Shown here: piece after piece, positions 1 to 13,000 of the stretch
Layout: each line of letters starts with the position of its first letter
Position numbering within the stretch: position 1 is the stretch's first letter
Source of the DNA: Cheilinus undulatus
Taxonomy: Eukaryota; Chordata; Actinopteri; Labriformes; Labridae
NCBI RefSeq assembly: GCF_018320785.1
Contig: NC_054876.1
Coordinates: forward strand, 23,892,212 to 23,956,211
DNA length: 64,000 nucleotides
Direction: 5' to 3'
Notes under the pieces: model-generated
Seen by the model: the letters and a program-made list of their open reading frames with translations, nothing else
The model's database searches: none
What the model was told of the DNA's origin: nothing
Program-made: the position numbers and the translations under genes

Positions 1-2700
1 AAATACTAACACAGGTGGTGAATGACATTCACTTAATTTAGTTTTCTGCAAGCCTGTGTTCACAGTTATTATTCACAAATGCTGTTTAACCCACACAAAT
101 CATTCAAAAAGTGACGAACATTCACAGCATCTCATCCTCCATCTGTTGATAGGAGAACAAAATCCCATACAGCAATCTGTCATTGTCCCACGTGCAATAA
201 ACCACTAAACAGAGACTATTAATGAATGCATCTATTTTAGGACAGTCTAATGTGTTTCGTTTTGAAAACAAATCAAATGAAAAAAGACCTGTTGGTCTAA
301 CCCTCGGTAGCTTCTGATCCTTCAAGATTTTTGTGAAATATTTTTCTTTTGTAAAAGTTAATTCCTAAAGTTCCTTTGGAAACACTTTAGAAAAACTACA
401 CATGTAAGCAAAAGTACAGAATTAGTTAAATATTATCAGTACTATTAACTGATTGATATGCCATGAATGCAGTTAGAAATGCTTCATTGATGCACTGGTA
501 AAGCAATGGTGTAGGGCAGTGATTATCAACTGGCAGCCCAGGGGCCACATCAGCGCCCCCTAAAAGCTGTCCATCAGGTCAGATCCGGTATGGGAGCGTA
601 TGCCGGTTTGGCACTTTGCCCCATCTACCTTGGTCCTGTACTGTTCTGGCCTCCTGATGGCCATCGTCAAGGCCTCCACCAGGCCCATACCCCTTCTATC
701 CAGGTATCCTCCCAACTGCCCCTTCCATGACACACATGGTCGCCCCGGCATTTGGACCAGCCCACCGGGTCCTGGGCACCTAGTATGTGGTGAGCTGGTT
801 TAGGCCCGGGAAAAGCACGCCATTTGCCCATAACAGCGCAGCTGCCGTTCCCTTATCAAGCTGTTGACCCTTCCCATCTCCACTCTCCCGAGCACGTCAG
901 GAGACACATGGTCTTGCCAACGATACCCAAAAATGCGCCAAAGTCTGGCCATCTGTCAGCATCCTCACCTTAAAAAAATATAGTTAGACTGGGAGGACCA
1001 ATGACTGAAAGACTCTGACTTTTTTTGCATGATCAGATATCGGGAACGCCATACATTCATTTTATTTGGCTGCCAGAAGACTATTAAATTTAGAAAATGT
1101 ATGTTTTTTAGTGAAACCTTCATCTTTATATCCATAAAGCTATTAAATCAACCTTAAAAAGATCACTATTAAAACAGATCTATCAGGAATGACTTAAGTT
1201 TTACCCAATTTTACAGAAATCCACCTGTTAGCCATCATTAGTAAATATGATGCATCATTCAAGTCCTTATTAAATCTGCAGTTTTTTTGAGTCAACTTTC
1301 CACCTCAGGGTTTTGGAGAGCACTATTTCCCTTGCTTGATATTTAACATAAGAGTTATCTCATGCATTTATTTATCACCAATCAGGACACAGCACAGCTT
1401 TGTCAAACCCAGTGATGGACAACATAGAAACCCCAGAAATATGGAGCTAAAATATCTCGATCGCTTCCTGGTGGCTGGTGGCAGTGGAGGCAGTAAGGTT
1501 TGTTTTCATTGCTAACACCTAAAAAAAATGGAAGGAAATACTAATACATTATGTTAATTGGACAAAAATGTGTATTAATTTAGGCCCCCCCACCCACAAT
1601 GTCTGTCAAAACAAAACCTGGCCCATGTACTAATGTAGTTGATGACCCCTGTCTCTGGGGTAGGGCTACAGTTAGGGTTAGGATTACTACAAAGCATTTG
1701 TAGATCTGATAAAAAGCTATATAAAGACAGTTAAAAAAAATGCTTGTAAGACAGGGAACTTAGTATTGTTACTAATGAAGCATTCATTGCTCCGTTTATG
1801 ACATATAAATTAGTTAAAAATGCTTTATGATGAGAATTTACTAATGATTTATTAATGCCACAGTGTGAAGTTATTATAAAGTGTTACAATTCTTTTTCAC
1901 AGTGTTTGGTGAACAATTATAGTCATTGTTCATTATACTTTTGAGACATTAGAAGACGTACACATAGCGATGACTAATGCTACATGTAGATATATGTATA
2001 TAAAAAACCTTGGTAACATGGCTAGCTGCTGTGTTAAAGTTATTGTGTAATAACTGTCAGTTTTTATCTTTTCATTTAATTCATTTAAAATGTATGGTAC
2101 TATGTATGAGTTTTAGGCATGTTTGGGCATACATGGGGAGTAAGCTTCCTGAAGGCACCATCAGCGGGAAAGAGGATTGGCAAAACCCTAATCATGCTCT
2201 GGATGTCCTTGAACATTACCAGAAACATAGGGAAATAAAGTCCATATCTTTAGGGTAGAGTAAGTGGTGGATGTGGCAGGTAAGTGTGACCTAGGGTACT
2301 GTCAAGCTTGGCCTTGGCTGCTGAGCAACATGTGTGTCGACTCTGGCCGCCCACCCAACCTTTACAGACTCGGATTGTTACACATCGAGCCCCACAATGA
2401 ATCCTACATGCCTAAAACTTATGCACATGACTATATATGGCAGTTGTGGCAGAGTCAGTGGTAAAGTTGGTTGTCTCTTCCCCAAAGGGTCGTGGGTTTG
2501 AATCCCTAGCTCCTATAATCATGTTAATATGTCCTTGGGTAAGACAGTAAATCCTTATTTGCTCCCACTGCTGTGTTCAATGGCATGTGATGTGTACAGA
2601 TGTTAATGAATGGATACTTTACCGAGCAGACGACTATAAAAGCATTATACAATGTCAAGTCAATATATCAATGATATTAAGATCCTTTTTATAACATGAC
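1..2700. other. Intergenic, no gene seen; repeats only
   Basis: Apart from the repeat at 560-950, I see no exon with splice sites or recognisable protein similarity. At about 2440-2540 there is a tRNA-like segment with a B-box-like GGGTTTGAATCCC (near 2490), probably part of an old SINE. Small open frames here are AT-rich and unremarkable. Confidence 0.5.
560..950. repeat. Dispersed repeat, copy 1 (GC-richer than surroundings)
   Basis: The segment 640-905 shares extended similarity with 34,622-34,770: blocks TGGACCAGCCCAC, GGGTCCTGGGC, CTGACCCTTCCCATC (approximate) and GAGCACGTCAG occur in the same order. Open frames on both strands here are not conserved as proteins I know. I do not recognise the family; it could be a degraded retroelement piece. 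Confidence 0.6.
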
Positions 2701-2710
2701 CACAACTATA

Positions 2711-3641
2711 CACTATATTGCCAAAAGTATTCACTCACCCATCCAAATAATTGAAATCGGGTGTTCCAATCACTTCCATGGCCACAGGTGTATAAAATCA
2801 AGCACCTAGGCATGCAGACTGTTTCTACAAACATTTGTGAAAGAATGGGTCACTCTCAGGGTTTCCATGGCCAGGCAGCTGCATCCAAGCCATACATCAC
2901 CAAGTGCAATGCAAAGTGTCACATGCAGTGGTGTAAAGCACGCTGCCACTGGACTCTAGAGCAGTAGAGATGTGTTCTCTGGAGTGAAAAATTGTGCTTC
3001 TCCATCTGGCAATCTGATGGACTAGTCTAGGTTTGGCAGTTGCCAGAAGAATGGTACTTGGATGACTGCACTGTGCCATGTGTAAAGTTTGGGGGAGGGG
3101 AGATTACGGTGTGGGGTTGTTTTTCAGGAGCTGGGCTTGGCCCCTTACTTCCATTGAAAGGAAGTCTGAATGCTTCAGCATACCAAGAGATTTTGGACAA
3201 TCCCATGCTCCCAACTTTGTGGGAACTGTTTGGGGATGGCCCCTTCCTGTTCCAACATGACTGTGCACCAGAACACAAAGCAAGGTCCATAAAGACATGG
3301 ATGAGAGAGTTTGGTGTGGATGAACTTGACTGGCCTGCACAGAGTCCTAATCTCAACCCGATAGAACACCTTCGGGATGAATTAGAGCAGAGATTGAGAG
3401 CCAGGCCTTCTCGTCCAACATCAGTGTGTGACCTCACAAATGCGCTTCTGGCAGAATGGTTAAAAAATTCCCATAAAAACACTCCTAAACCTTGTGGAAA
3501 GCCTTCCCAGTAGAGTTGAAGCTGTTACAGCTACAAAGGGTGGACTGACGTCATGTTAAACCCTATGGATTAAGAATGAGATGTTTCTGAAGTTCATATG
3601 CAAGTCAAGGCAGCTGAGCGAATACTTTTGGCAATATAGTG
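2711..3641 (+). mobile_element. Tc1-like DNA transposon, internally deleted copy
   Basis: Terminal inverted repeats begin CACTATATTGCCAAAAGTAT at 2711 and end with the reverse complement at 3641, each flanked by TA (2709-2710 and 3642-3643). At 3040-3513 an open frame encodes the C-terminal half of a Tc1-family DDE transposase; [18 protein letters not shown] and the NPIEHL segment are visible. The helix-turn-helix N-terminal half is missing: near 2860 the sequence passes straight from the left-end leader to the middle of the gene. The element is about 930 bp and cannot be autonomous. I recognise the family as common in fish genomes. Confidence 0.9.
3040..3513 (+). pseudogene. Truncated Tc1-like transposase remnant
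   Basis: The 157-codon frame is the catalytic C-terminal part of a Tc1-family transposase (cut-and-paste DDE enzyme). It holds the second acidic region (FLFQHDCAP) and the third ([10 protein letters not shown]), but the DNA-binding N-terminus has been lost by internal deletion. It lies within the TIR-bounded element, on the same strand. It is most likely inactive. Confidence 0.85.
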
Positions 3642-3643
3642 TA

Positions 3644-4082
3644 TGTCCCAAATAATACACTTGCTTAATAAATCAACATTTCCTGTATTGTAAAAATCAG
3701 AGAACACAATCTCTGATCAACTTTATGACATGCTAACAAATAAGTAGCATGCAATAAAGTTATCAAGATGTAGGCAACTCCAACAAAACCTGAAATAATC
3801 CAGCAAAATTCCCCATAAGGCTCAATTATTGACACAATCTTGGAAAGCATCTTCAAAACAATAGTTCTCTGAATCATGCTGAAGAAGAAACATCAAACAT
3901 GTTCAGTTGACTCATTCAGTCACATCCCAAGAAAGCTTTACACCAAAATCAATAACATAAATATCAAGAACACCTAAGGACTGTTTCAGCAGCCTGTCAG
4001 TGTGTTCAGGGCCAGATCTCAATCATAGTCAGTCGCTGCTAAAACCATCCAATCAGGGACTGGATAGCTCTCTTCTTGGTGA
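3644..4082. other. Region downstream of mcf2, probable 3' UTR or flank
   Basis: This lies just beyond the tentative mcf2 stop codon (4085-4083 on the minus strand). It contains a 70-codon minus-strand frame at 3665-3877 with one hydrophobic segment (GFVGVAYILITLLHATYLLA), preceded by a pyrimidine tract and CAG at about 3878-3895. I do not recognise the product, and an AT-rich chance frame is the simplest explanation. No clear minus-strand polyadenylation signal was found. Confidence 0.35.
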
Positions 4083-7000
4083 TCAATTCAGCAGTTTGGC
4101 TTTCAGCATCGCAGACAGTGTTGCTGTATTATGGATACTGGTTCTCAGGGGGGGAAACAAAGATGCTAATACACAACATAAACACACACTGTACACTGTA
4201 CACACACCAAGTCATTCATTAACTCTCACATCAAACTGTTAATCATGATGCTCTCATAACAAATAACATGGTAGGATGGCAACGTGGGTGGAATGTGGCT
4301 GTTATTGAAGCATCAGTCATTTCACAAATTCAATTTCAAACAGTATAACTGACAAGAGAAAATCTATTTTGATATGTCAATTTTTAAATGAAGTGAGATT
4401 AAAAGTGCGTCTACTCATTCTCTTCACCAAACAGTAGGGGTCATACACTGACAGTGGATGATAGGGGTCATGCAGAAAGGCTTACCTGTCAGAGAGAAGA
4501 TTGTCTGAGAGGGGAAGAGAAGGAGCCTCATCTAAGAAAGGGTGAAGACAGGATGGAGACAAAAATATGGCTTCAGTACAGAATCATTAAGTCATAAAAA
4601 AACATGTGATTAAGCCCAGCTTCTTCACAAGCAAACTTGGTGACACACCAAAACACTTTACCACATTTGAACACAGTCCCCTGTGATATGATGTGATCAA
4701 AGTAAAATATGGATCAAGCACCAGAGGAAGTTCTTGATCCTGTATAAACCAGCTCTAACCAGTTTTGTTTAAATGAGCTCCTTTTAACCCCACCTCTCTC
4801 TTCCCCAAACGGGCCAACACAAAGACAGCTGCGTGCTTCAATGGTGGAGATACCAGGTCAGGGGGAGATATTATTGTTATGACACCCTATGCAAGGGCAG
4901 CTGGTAGATAAGGCTTGGGAAGACCAAGCCTTCTCAAATTTCTGCTAACAAATGTGTGAACATTAAAAAATTGCCTGGTATTTATGTAATGTATAGTACT
5001 GAGTGTGTGACTGTATGTCTATGTGTTGTTTAATGCAGTCCATGGGTAGGCAGGCTAAATAAAAACTCATAACATCCACCAAGCCCATCCTTACTTTTAA
5101 GCAAAGCATCATATCTGTCAACATCTCAGCAATCACGGAGAGTTGAGCGCTATTTTGGAAATTACAGCTAACAGCAAGTCTTAATTTTAGCTAAAAAAAA
5201 AAACTGGACGTCCAATTTTTTTCAAGGCAAAAGATTATGATAACAGCCAGGGCCCAGAAGTACCTAGCAGCAGTCACAAAATCAGAACAACAGCTAAAGC
5301 ATCTGCCCACACTGAGTTACCGGTCATCAGCACAGCAAAATGAGATAAGACAGGCTACTAGCCCTGGGTACCTGAGTCACAGTCACAGGCCTAATGTGAC
5401 TGACCTGTGAAAAAAAGACAGCTGTCCATCTCAAGTCAAAGCATCGCATATTCCTATGTTAAGGTAAGATGATGTTTTATTTAATTGAGCTGCTGTGCCT
5501 TGACATTAGCATTTAATTTGTGTTGTCTGTAATTATTTTTGGATTCATTTGAAAACTAGGTTTATAAAGAGGGAAAAACAAGCCATCAGCAGATCACTAG
5601 TGGTACCTAAAGCATGTGAATTTTGTGCGCACCCTGTGAGCTGTGCAAGCATGTGATTTCATACCTGTTTATCTTACTGTTTTGGTGTAAGATTAATCTA
5701 AGTCCCACTGCTACTAACATGAACATTTGTGTTGTGAATTTTGTAAGGACTGCAACTCATTTAGGGGTGTTTGTTTGTGGGACCATAGGCCATGTGTGTG
5801 TATAGGTGCAGAGTGTTTGTAGTATTGAATCCAAGAAAAGGAGATGGATTGGTTGGCAGCAACGCACATTATCAGATTGTCTTCTCTGGAGCCGAGTGCA
5901 TCAGCTGGTCCTAACATTGTGTCTGACTTAGAGTTGGGAGTTAAGACTGGCTTAAAAGTCAGTTTTAACCAATGTAATAGACTGAAAAGGCATGGAGATG
6001 AGGGAGACAGATCAGATTGGATTATAAACCTGGAAGTTTGCTTGGGAAGTCAGCTGGTAGAAAGGTTTGTTTTAGCAGACAAGCTCTGATTGAATAACAG
6101 AATAATACTAATATTCTAATATACTAATCAGCCTTTTCTCTCTCAGTAGGCTGTGTCATAATCACTGATTTGAAAAAAGTGAAATTCTATGAAGTAAATA
6201 AATGTGTCGGATGCGTTTGATTAAAAAAACTCCATAATTCAAGAAGAACAGGTGTGAGGGAAATTTTAAACTCTGTGAGAGAAATCAAAAGAGATCTGGT
6301 TCCTAAGAAGTGTTTCTTTTTTGTCTTTTCAAAGAAATTCTGACTTCTTTTCTTTTGGTTTGAGTTACCTGTACCTTCTGTTAATAGTTTCATAGAAGCT
6401 AGAACAGGAGGGAAGTGTGCTACTTTGCAATTCTCACCTCTCTGCATACAGTCTCATGAGCTTGCATGGTAAGACCGTATGTGTGCTCTTCGATAAAACA
6501 AGCATGATTGCTGGTCAGACATTGGCCTTTTCAAATCCCAGCCCCAAGCGCCGCCTGTGACCCTTTGAGATTAAGCACAGATTCTGAACAGACTGGTGGA
6601 TTTTGTGTTTTATGACACAGATGGAGCAAAGATGGCTTATTTCAAATGCTGTGAGTCTGTAGATATTCTAGATTCCCAAATTTATGCTGAAAAATTCTAA
6701 GAATTAGGTTTACATATGTTCCATTTAAAGTGTGATTTATCAATGATAAAAATCAGAGAAAAAGGGCTACTATTTATACAAGTAAATATATGGATTAACA
6801 ATATAGTTTATCCAAACAAAACCAGGCATTAAAAAGAGAGAGCTACAAAAAAGCATGCAATTAGTAAAAGCAGAAAGAGAGACCTTGACAAAGTTTCTGC
6901 TGGTTTGTGAGGATTTTTCGAAGCTCTGTTAGCCAGGCAACTTTGACCTCCACTGTGGGAGCCTAGACAGACAATAATACAAACACATAACAAAGATAAG

Positions 7001-10000
7001 ACCACTAATCCACACAGGTGTTTGGAAAAATAAGCTAAAGATACAACTGATACTTATAAAGAATGAAAATGGTGAAATACCTGAACTATGTACACTACTT
7101 CTCTTCCGCTGTACCAGATTTCAAATTTCTTCACATCTCCTTTAACAGTTTCTGTGATTCCCACTGCACTCATCTAGAGAATAAACATAAAAGTTAAAAA
7201 ATGTTCACCTAGTATTAAATCATGGCGTTCAGAGTCAGACTTGAATCAAAAGTGTCATCCGATAAGCTTTGATATAGAAGGGTTTGTCAGAGGGTTGTTG
7301 ATATTAGACTACACAGTATGTATTCAGGTGGATCTAGTGATTTACCCTGAGGCAAGATTTGAAGCTGTAGAAAGGCGTGCGGTCGTGAGAGTCTTCGTCT
7401 CTGCGCTTGCAGAAGAGGAGGGCGTGCTCATAGAGGAAGAGATGTCTCTGCATGGGCTTGAACCTGGCCAGCTCCTTCATCCGCACCGCTGCCCTCTTAT
7501 GGCTGATCCACACATTGAAGCTGCCCTGCATCACCACCCGGCCCAGTTGGCTGAGATCACCCTAGGACAGATGGACAGGCAGGCAAAGAAGACAGAAACA
7601 AGGATCAACTAGTCTAACGAGAGAAAAATTCATTATTATATATTCTAAGGTTACCTACAGTTTTAACACAAACTAGACCACAGTGAGTGTTTTTATCATC
7701 ATGAATAGAAAACTGAGCTTGATTTGCTTTCCTTTGGGATATAAAAAAGGTTATAGAAAAAAAGATCAGCAGCACTTGAAATTTTGGTGACAGACATTTT
7801 AAGTGTTGTTTTTATAAAAAAATACTCTACTACCTTTTCTGTTTTGAGATCCAAACAAACAAAATACCAAAATCTTTGAAATTGTTGTTACTTTTCTTCA
7901 TTTCAAGTCCAGTTAACTTGTTTTTCCTTACAAAAGAAAACACAGTTTGAGCTCATTTTCATTTATTTGGTTCTCCTTTTGCTGTAGGAAAGCTATTCCT
8001 CCAGCAACTAGCATTGTAATGTTTTATGTGGGGAAGTAAAACAATATACATTACAGGCTTGAAGCCAACGGGGATTTAGAGGGCTCCAAAGGTCCAGAAC
8101 TGAAGTCAGTTTTCTCTTTAAATGTATTTTTATAATAAATGTGCCCCCCTTTTACCTAATGATGGCCAATAATTCTTAAATAATACAACAAAATTAAAAC
8201 TCTGAAACAAACATAAGACTTTATCTAATTTAAAGTACCACATTGGCATTTTTCTTTGCAAAATGTCCGCGTTCTGGTTAAAATTATCATTCCCTTTTAC
8301 TAGGTAGGCTACAGGCTTGCATTATTAAGGTTAACCTAAAGTGGTTAAAAAAAACATGTTCCTCCTCGCTCCTTACCCATATATTAAAGCTGCACATAAG
8401 CCAGAGCAGGGAAGACAAGGTTATAAATACTTCGCTTACGATATTTAATAAATCTGACATCAAATCACATGATTTTTTCTCTTCCTCATCCTTTGGTTAA
8501 ATGTTGGTACCTGATATCCAGTAATTGCGATCTGATGCATTGAGTCATTGACAGATTTCAGCAGCTCCAGCATGGTGTTCAGAGCATCCTGCAGCTCACA
8601 GCGATATCGCTCCTCTGTGCAGTGCTTCAACAGCTCCTGCAGAAAGACAGAGTCACAGTTAACAGGTCAGTGTTTTTCAACTAATCTAATCCATTCTGCT
8701 TCAATTTCTGAATTTATAATGTTCTGTGCAGACAAATCCCATCAGTCTGAATCCCAGGCTCCAATTTGTTTTGTTTTTGTCTGACTGTTCTGAAGTCAAC
8801 CGGTGCCCAATCAGGCATTCCTTCTCTGCATCTCTGTTTCTATGGTTTAATATTATCTTAACTGTTATGATCTCTTGGCCCATTTTGCTATCATCCTTGT
8901 GTTCAATTCATCCAGTCACCAGTCTGGGTTTAAGATTTTATTATTCAACACAAATTTATCAAAACACTATAGAGGTAAAAAATCTGACAGTAAGACTGTT
9001 ATCTTTAGCTGCATGACTATGAATGGCATGGTTAGTTTGTTAGTCAATCAGTTATATCCAGCCTTCAACAAAACCACTACATAGGATTCAGATAGTTCCT
9101 AAACCATTTAGGACGAATCCTCCCGACTCTGATGATCTTTTTATCATGCCTCTGACCACAGCTATTGCTCATGTAGAAGCAGGTTGTTTGTCTGTCCAGG
9201 ACATTCTTGTGAGCTCAATATCTCAAGAAATATTTGAGGAATTTTCTTCAAACTTTGTACAAATGTCAACTATGACTCCACGATAAACTGGTTAGATTTT
9301 GCAGGCCAAAGTTTAAGGTAAAAGTCAGTGAGTTTCATATTCACCCCTAACTTATAAGATTTCTACATATTACACTACCACAGATACCACCCAGTCCTTC
9401 TTCTTTAACCACCGCTGTGTACTGCATACCTGGCAAAGGCATATAAATGCCAGGCACTAAAGATTTTTCTTGTGGCGATGCTGGGAGATTTACATTAGAG
9501 TTTTAGAGTTAAAGGTCTTGAAAATGACTGAGTGAAGTGAGGGAATTTGGTGTACACATTCATTATCCACTAGAGATCGGAGATCTCAGTCGGTAAAGCA
9601 GCCCATATACTGAGGCTACGGTCCTCTGATCAAGAGATAAAAACTCCAGTCCTGGTGCTGTTTGGTCAATGTCTTTTAGGGATGCATGATATAATCGGCC
9701 TAATATCAGTATCAGCAGATATCAAAATTTCTGCTGATATTTACATCCGATATTTTGGCTTTGAATATCAGCATATATTGACAGTAAAATTTGGCCATAT
9801 ATAATAATAAATTAGTGGAGTTTTAGGCTGGGCCAACAGACCTATGTAAGTTGAGATCTTTTTCTTTATTCATCTTCATTCTGTAAATTTTAAGGTATGT
9901 TTTAATAAAAAAAAGTTAGTTTATTTTTTTCATCTTTAAACATTAAATTGTGTTCAAAGGACTGAGTTTTTAGTAATGTAAAACGTATTTAAAAATATGT

Positions 10001-13000
10001 ATCGATATCCCTAAAGGCTCTGATATGCATTGTCAGCTGTGAGGCCTTCTATAGAGCTGCCTTTGCCTTTCCAAATCATGTTCAATCAGTTTAATTTACC
10101 ACAGGTGGAGTCCAATCAAGGTCTAGAAACATCTCAGCAAAGACTGGAAGAAATGGGAGGAACCTTAGCAAACTCTTAAGTGTTTTTGCAAAGGGTCTGA
10201 GTACTTACTGTATGTCAGCGTAATATTTTAGTTTTTATTTTGCATAATTTTGCAAACATTTCTAAAATTCAGTTTTAATTTTGTCATGATAGGGTACTGA
10301 GTGTAGATTAATGAGAATGAAAATGTTTTTTTTAAAAAGTGAAGGGGGTCTGAATACTTTTTGAATGCACATAATCACATAATGTGGAACTATTTACCAT
10401 CTTGTGGTTTTATGTTCAATTGATCTGACTTTCTGAGGTATCTGAGGACTTTTGTTCTGCAAACAGTGATGATGCCAAAAATCACAAAGACCCAAGAGAT
10501 TCCAGACTATTCCTGATTCCTTTTTAGAAGAGATGCAAACCAGAAAACAATTAAAAGTCTCTGTTTCCTCATTAGGGAGTCTTTCCTGCTTTTAACAAAC
10601 TGACTAATGTGCTACCTTTCCTCTTCATGATAGCTGATAAAAACAAACTTTAAACATACATGTTACTGGATTAGTAGAGTTCCTAAAAGAGCTTTCAGTG
10701 ATGAATGTACAGAACCTTGAGTAGCAGCTGGTACTTGGTCAGACGTTGCACTGGTTTTAGGAGGTATGAGTCCAGACCCAGCTTGTGGTCGAGCTTCTTC
10801 TGGCACTCCTGCAAAGGTAAACAAAGAGTTACAGATGCTCGTACTGACATTTACAGCATCCATGGCAGATATTAAATGGATCATGTTAGATATTAGGGAG
10901 TAACTACCTGAAAAAACGGTGAATCAGAACACTGTCTCCATAGCAGCTCTGAGCGGGGCTTGTTTTGGCAGTAACGCTCATACACCTGGAACTTGTCTTT
11001 CTGTTCTCACATGGAAACACAACAACCACAAACTTGTACAGTTAGGTTTGTTGTGTCTTATCACTTTGCATAAAGTTTTTTTCATGTTTCCTCACCCGCT
11101 TCAGGAAACATGCCCCCACCCTCTCAGGCGTCTCCAGGCAACCCTGCAGATCCTGGAGGAAGATCCTGAGTAAAGAATCCAAGAAGGAAATGAAAAGGAA
11201 TTACACTGGCATGAAAAGATTGAGAGACAAGGACAACTGTGTGACAGCTTGTGAGCTCTGTGTGTAGATGTGTGTATGTGTGTGTGCATGATGCTTGCCT
11301 GCTGTGAAACTGGTAAATCTCTGGCATGTTGCCAAACAAAACGTCCTTCTGGCTACGCAGAGCTGAGGGAAGAAGATTAGACATTGAGGGATCCTCCATT
11401 TCTGCCCTGTAGCCCTGAGGAGAGGAGAGGAGAGGAGAGGAGAGGAGAGGAGAGGAGAGTAAAAACACAGAGAGGAGAGGAAAGAGGAAGTTAGGAAAAA
11501 ATGGGGACAAGGAAAGGGAAAATAGGGGAAAACAGTGGAATATGCAAAGAGAAAGCCTAGAAAGGTTTGGAGGAAGAAGAAAGGCAGCAATGAGTACACA
11601 AAGTTGTGGATTCAAAAGTATCCAGGAACCTGATCCTCCAATTATTCTTCCTTTCCTGACACATTTTTGTCCTTTAAACTATCTTAAGAGTGATTTTAAA
11701 ATTAACTCACCAGAAGAACAGAGAGCAGCTCATCCACATAGATCCTCTCTGTAGCGATCAGTTCCTTTATTACATGGCTACAGGAGGGAGAATGACAGAC
11801 AAAACAGCAAAAAATGTACATGAAGGTAAATAAAAGAAAATGCAAAAAAAAAAAAAAAAAAAAAAAAGGTTAAGTAAGTCAAGTCAGTGGTCAAGTGCTA
11901 AAAGCTTAAGTGCTTAAAGATTTCTCATCTGCACTACAACACTATAAGGGATATTTACAAAATAAACATGATAATAAGCGTCTGTCATGATGAGACAACG
12001 ATGACCTTGAAAAACAGATTCCTTTAAAATAAAATCTCTCACTGTATGTTTTGGTGTAAATAAGCTAACAGTAACCTGGCCAAGGAGCGAGTGACTACAC
12101 TGTAAAACCCAATTAGAAAACCTTACTTATGAACACTTAGCCATTTTCTGGATCAAATGCACCATTTCCACAGAGTTGGGTACATTTTCCTTATATTGCT
12201 TAACAAGCGGGACTTCTCTAACTGAATCAATGACATCACCCATGGTATCTAATAACCAAAGGCATCCTTGGAAAACTATGCAGATTAAGGGACGATTGGC
12301 AAATAATTTGAGAGCACTGACAAAAAAATACTTAAAGTGACTAAATACCGTTAACTTAAAACTAGAAATGAACTAAAAAAAATAAAGCTGAATAGGCTAT
12401 TTTGGATTTTTAAGTTAACAGGTCTTTTTTTTAACAACCCTTCAACTGTTCAGTCTTAAAATGCACAACAGTTGTGTGGTTTCTCAAGTGCAAGTTAATG
12501 TAATTGGATACATGGCATCCCCTCTCTACTACTTTATCAAGAAGAGCCAAAGTAGGAAAACAGAAGTTTGTCATGCTCTGCCTACATTTGTGCAAAGATA
12601 GATGCCGTTCTGAGGATTTGCACAATATTACAAATATGCAATTTTAGGCCTTCTATTACCTAGGCCTTACCTTATAATTTCAAAAATATCACTAGAGCCG
12701 CACAAAAAAATCCAAGAAAATTTGTCTTGTCTTCACATCTATTTACAGTGCTGGCAAATGTGGCTCAAGCACATGCTCAGACTCTTAAATTTACTACTGC
12801 ACAGTGGATGTGAATCAGCCAATTGGCAGCTTAGCCCTTAGATGTTACTTGCTTACTTTAAGTTGACTTTACTTGAAACAATGATACAATTTTTTTCGTT
12901 TACCCTTAAACATAACTTAAGAAAACCTACATTATTTATTATCCAATGAAGTTAACTTAATGAGTCTGGAAAGCTATCAGGGTTTACAGTGTACACTCTG

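Noticed and set aside
2440-2540. Possible tRNA gene (B-box-like GGGTTTGAATCCC)
   Set aside because: No convincing cloverleaf or A box at the right spacing; best seen as a tRNA-derived SINE remnant. Same for 9,570-9,680 and 52,400-52,450.
3027-3482. 151-codon minus-strand frame
   Set aside because: Antisense shadow of the Tc1 transposase fragment.
7241-7612. 123-codon plus-strand frame
   Set aside because: Antisense shadow of mcf2 exon 19 (PH domain).
11124-11615. 163-codon minus-strand frame
   Set aside because: It is mcf2 exon 14 read in frame through the pyrimidine-rich pentamer array into intron; the Leu/Ser/Phe/Pro-rich part is microsatellite and intron translation.
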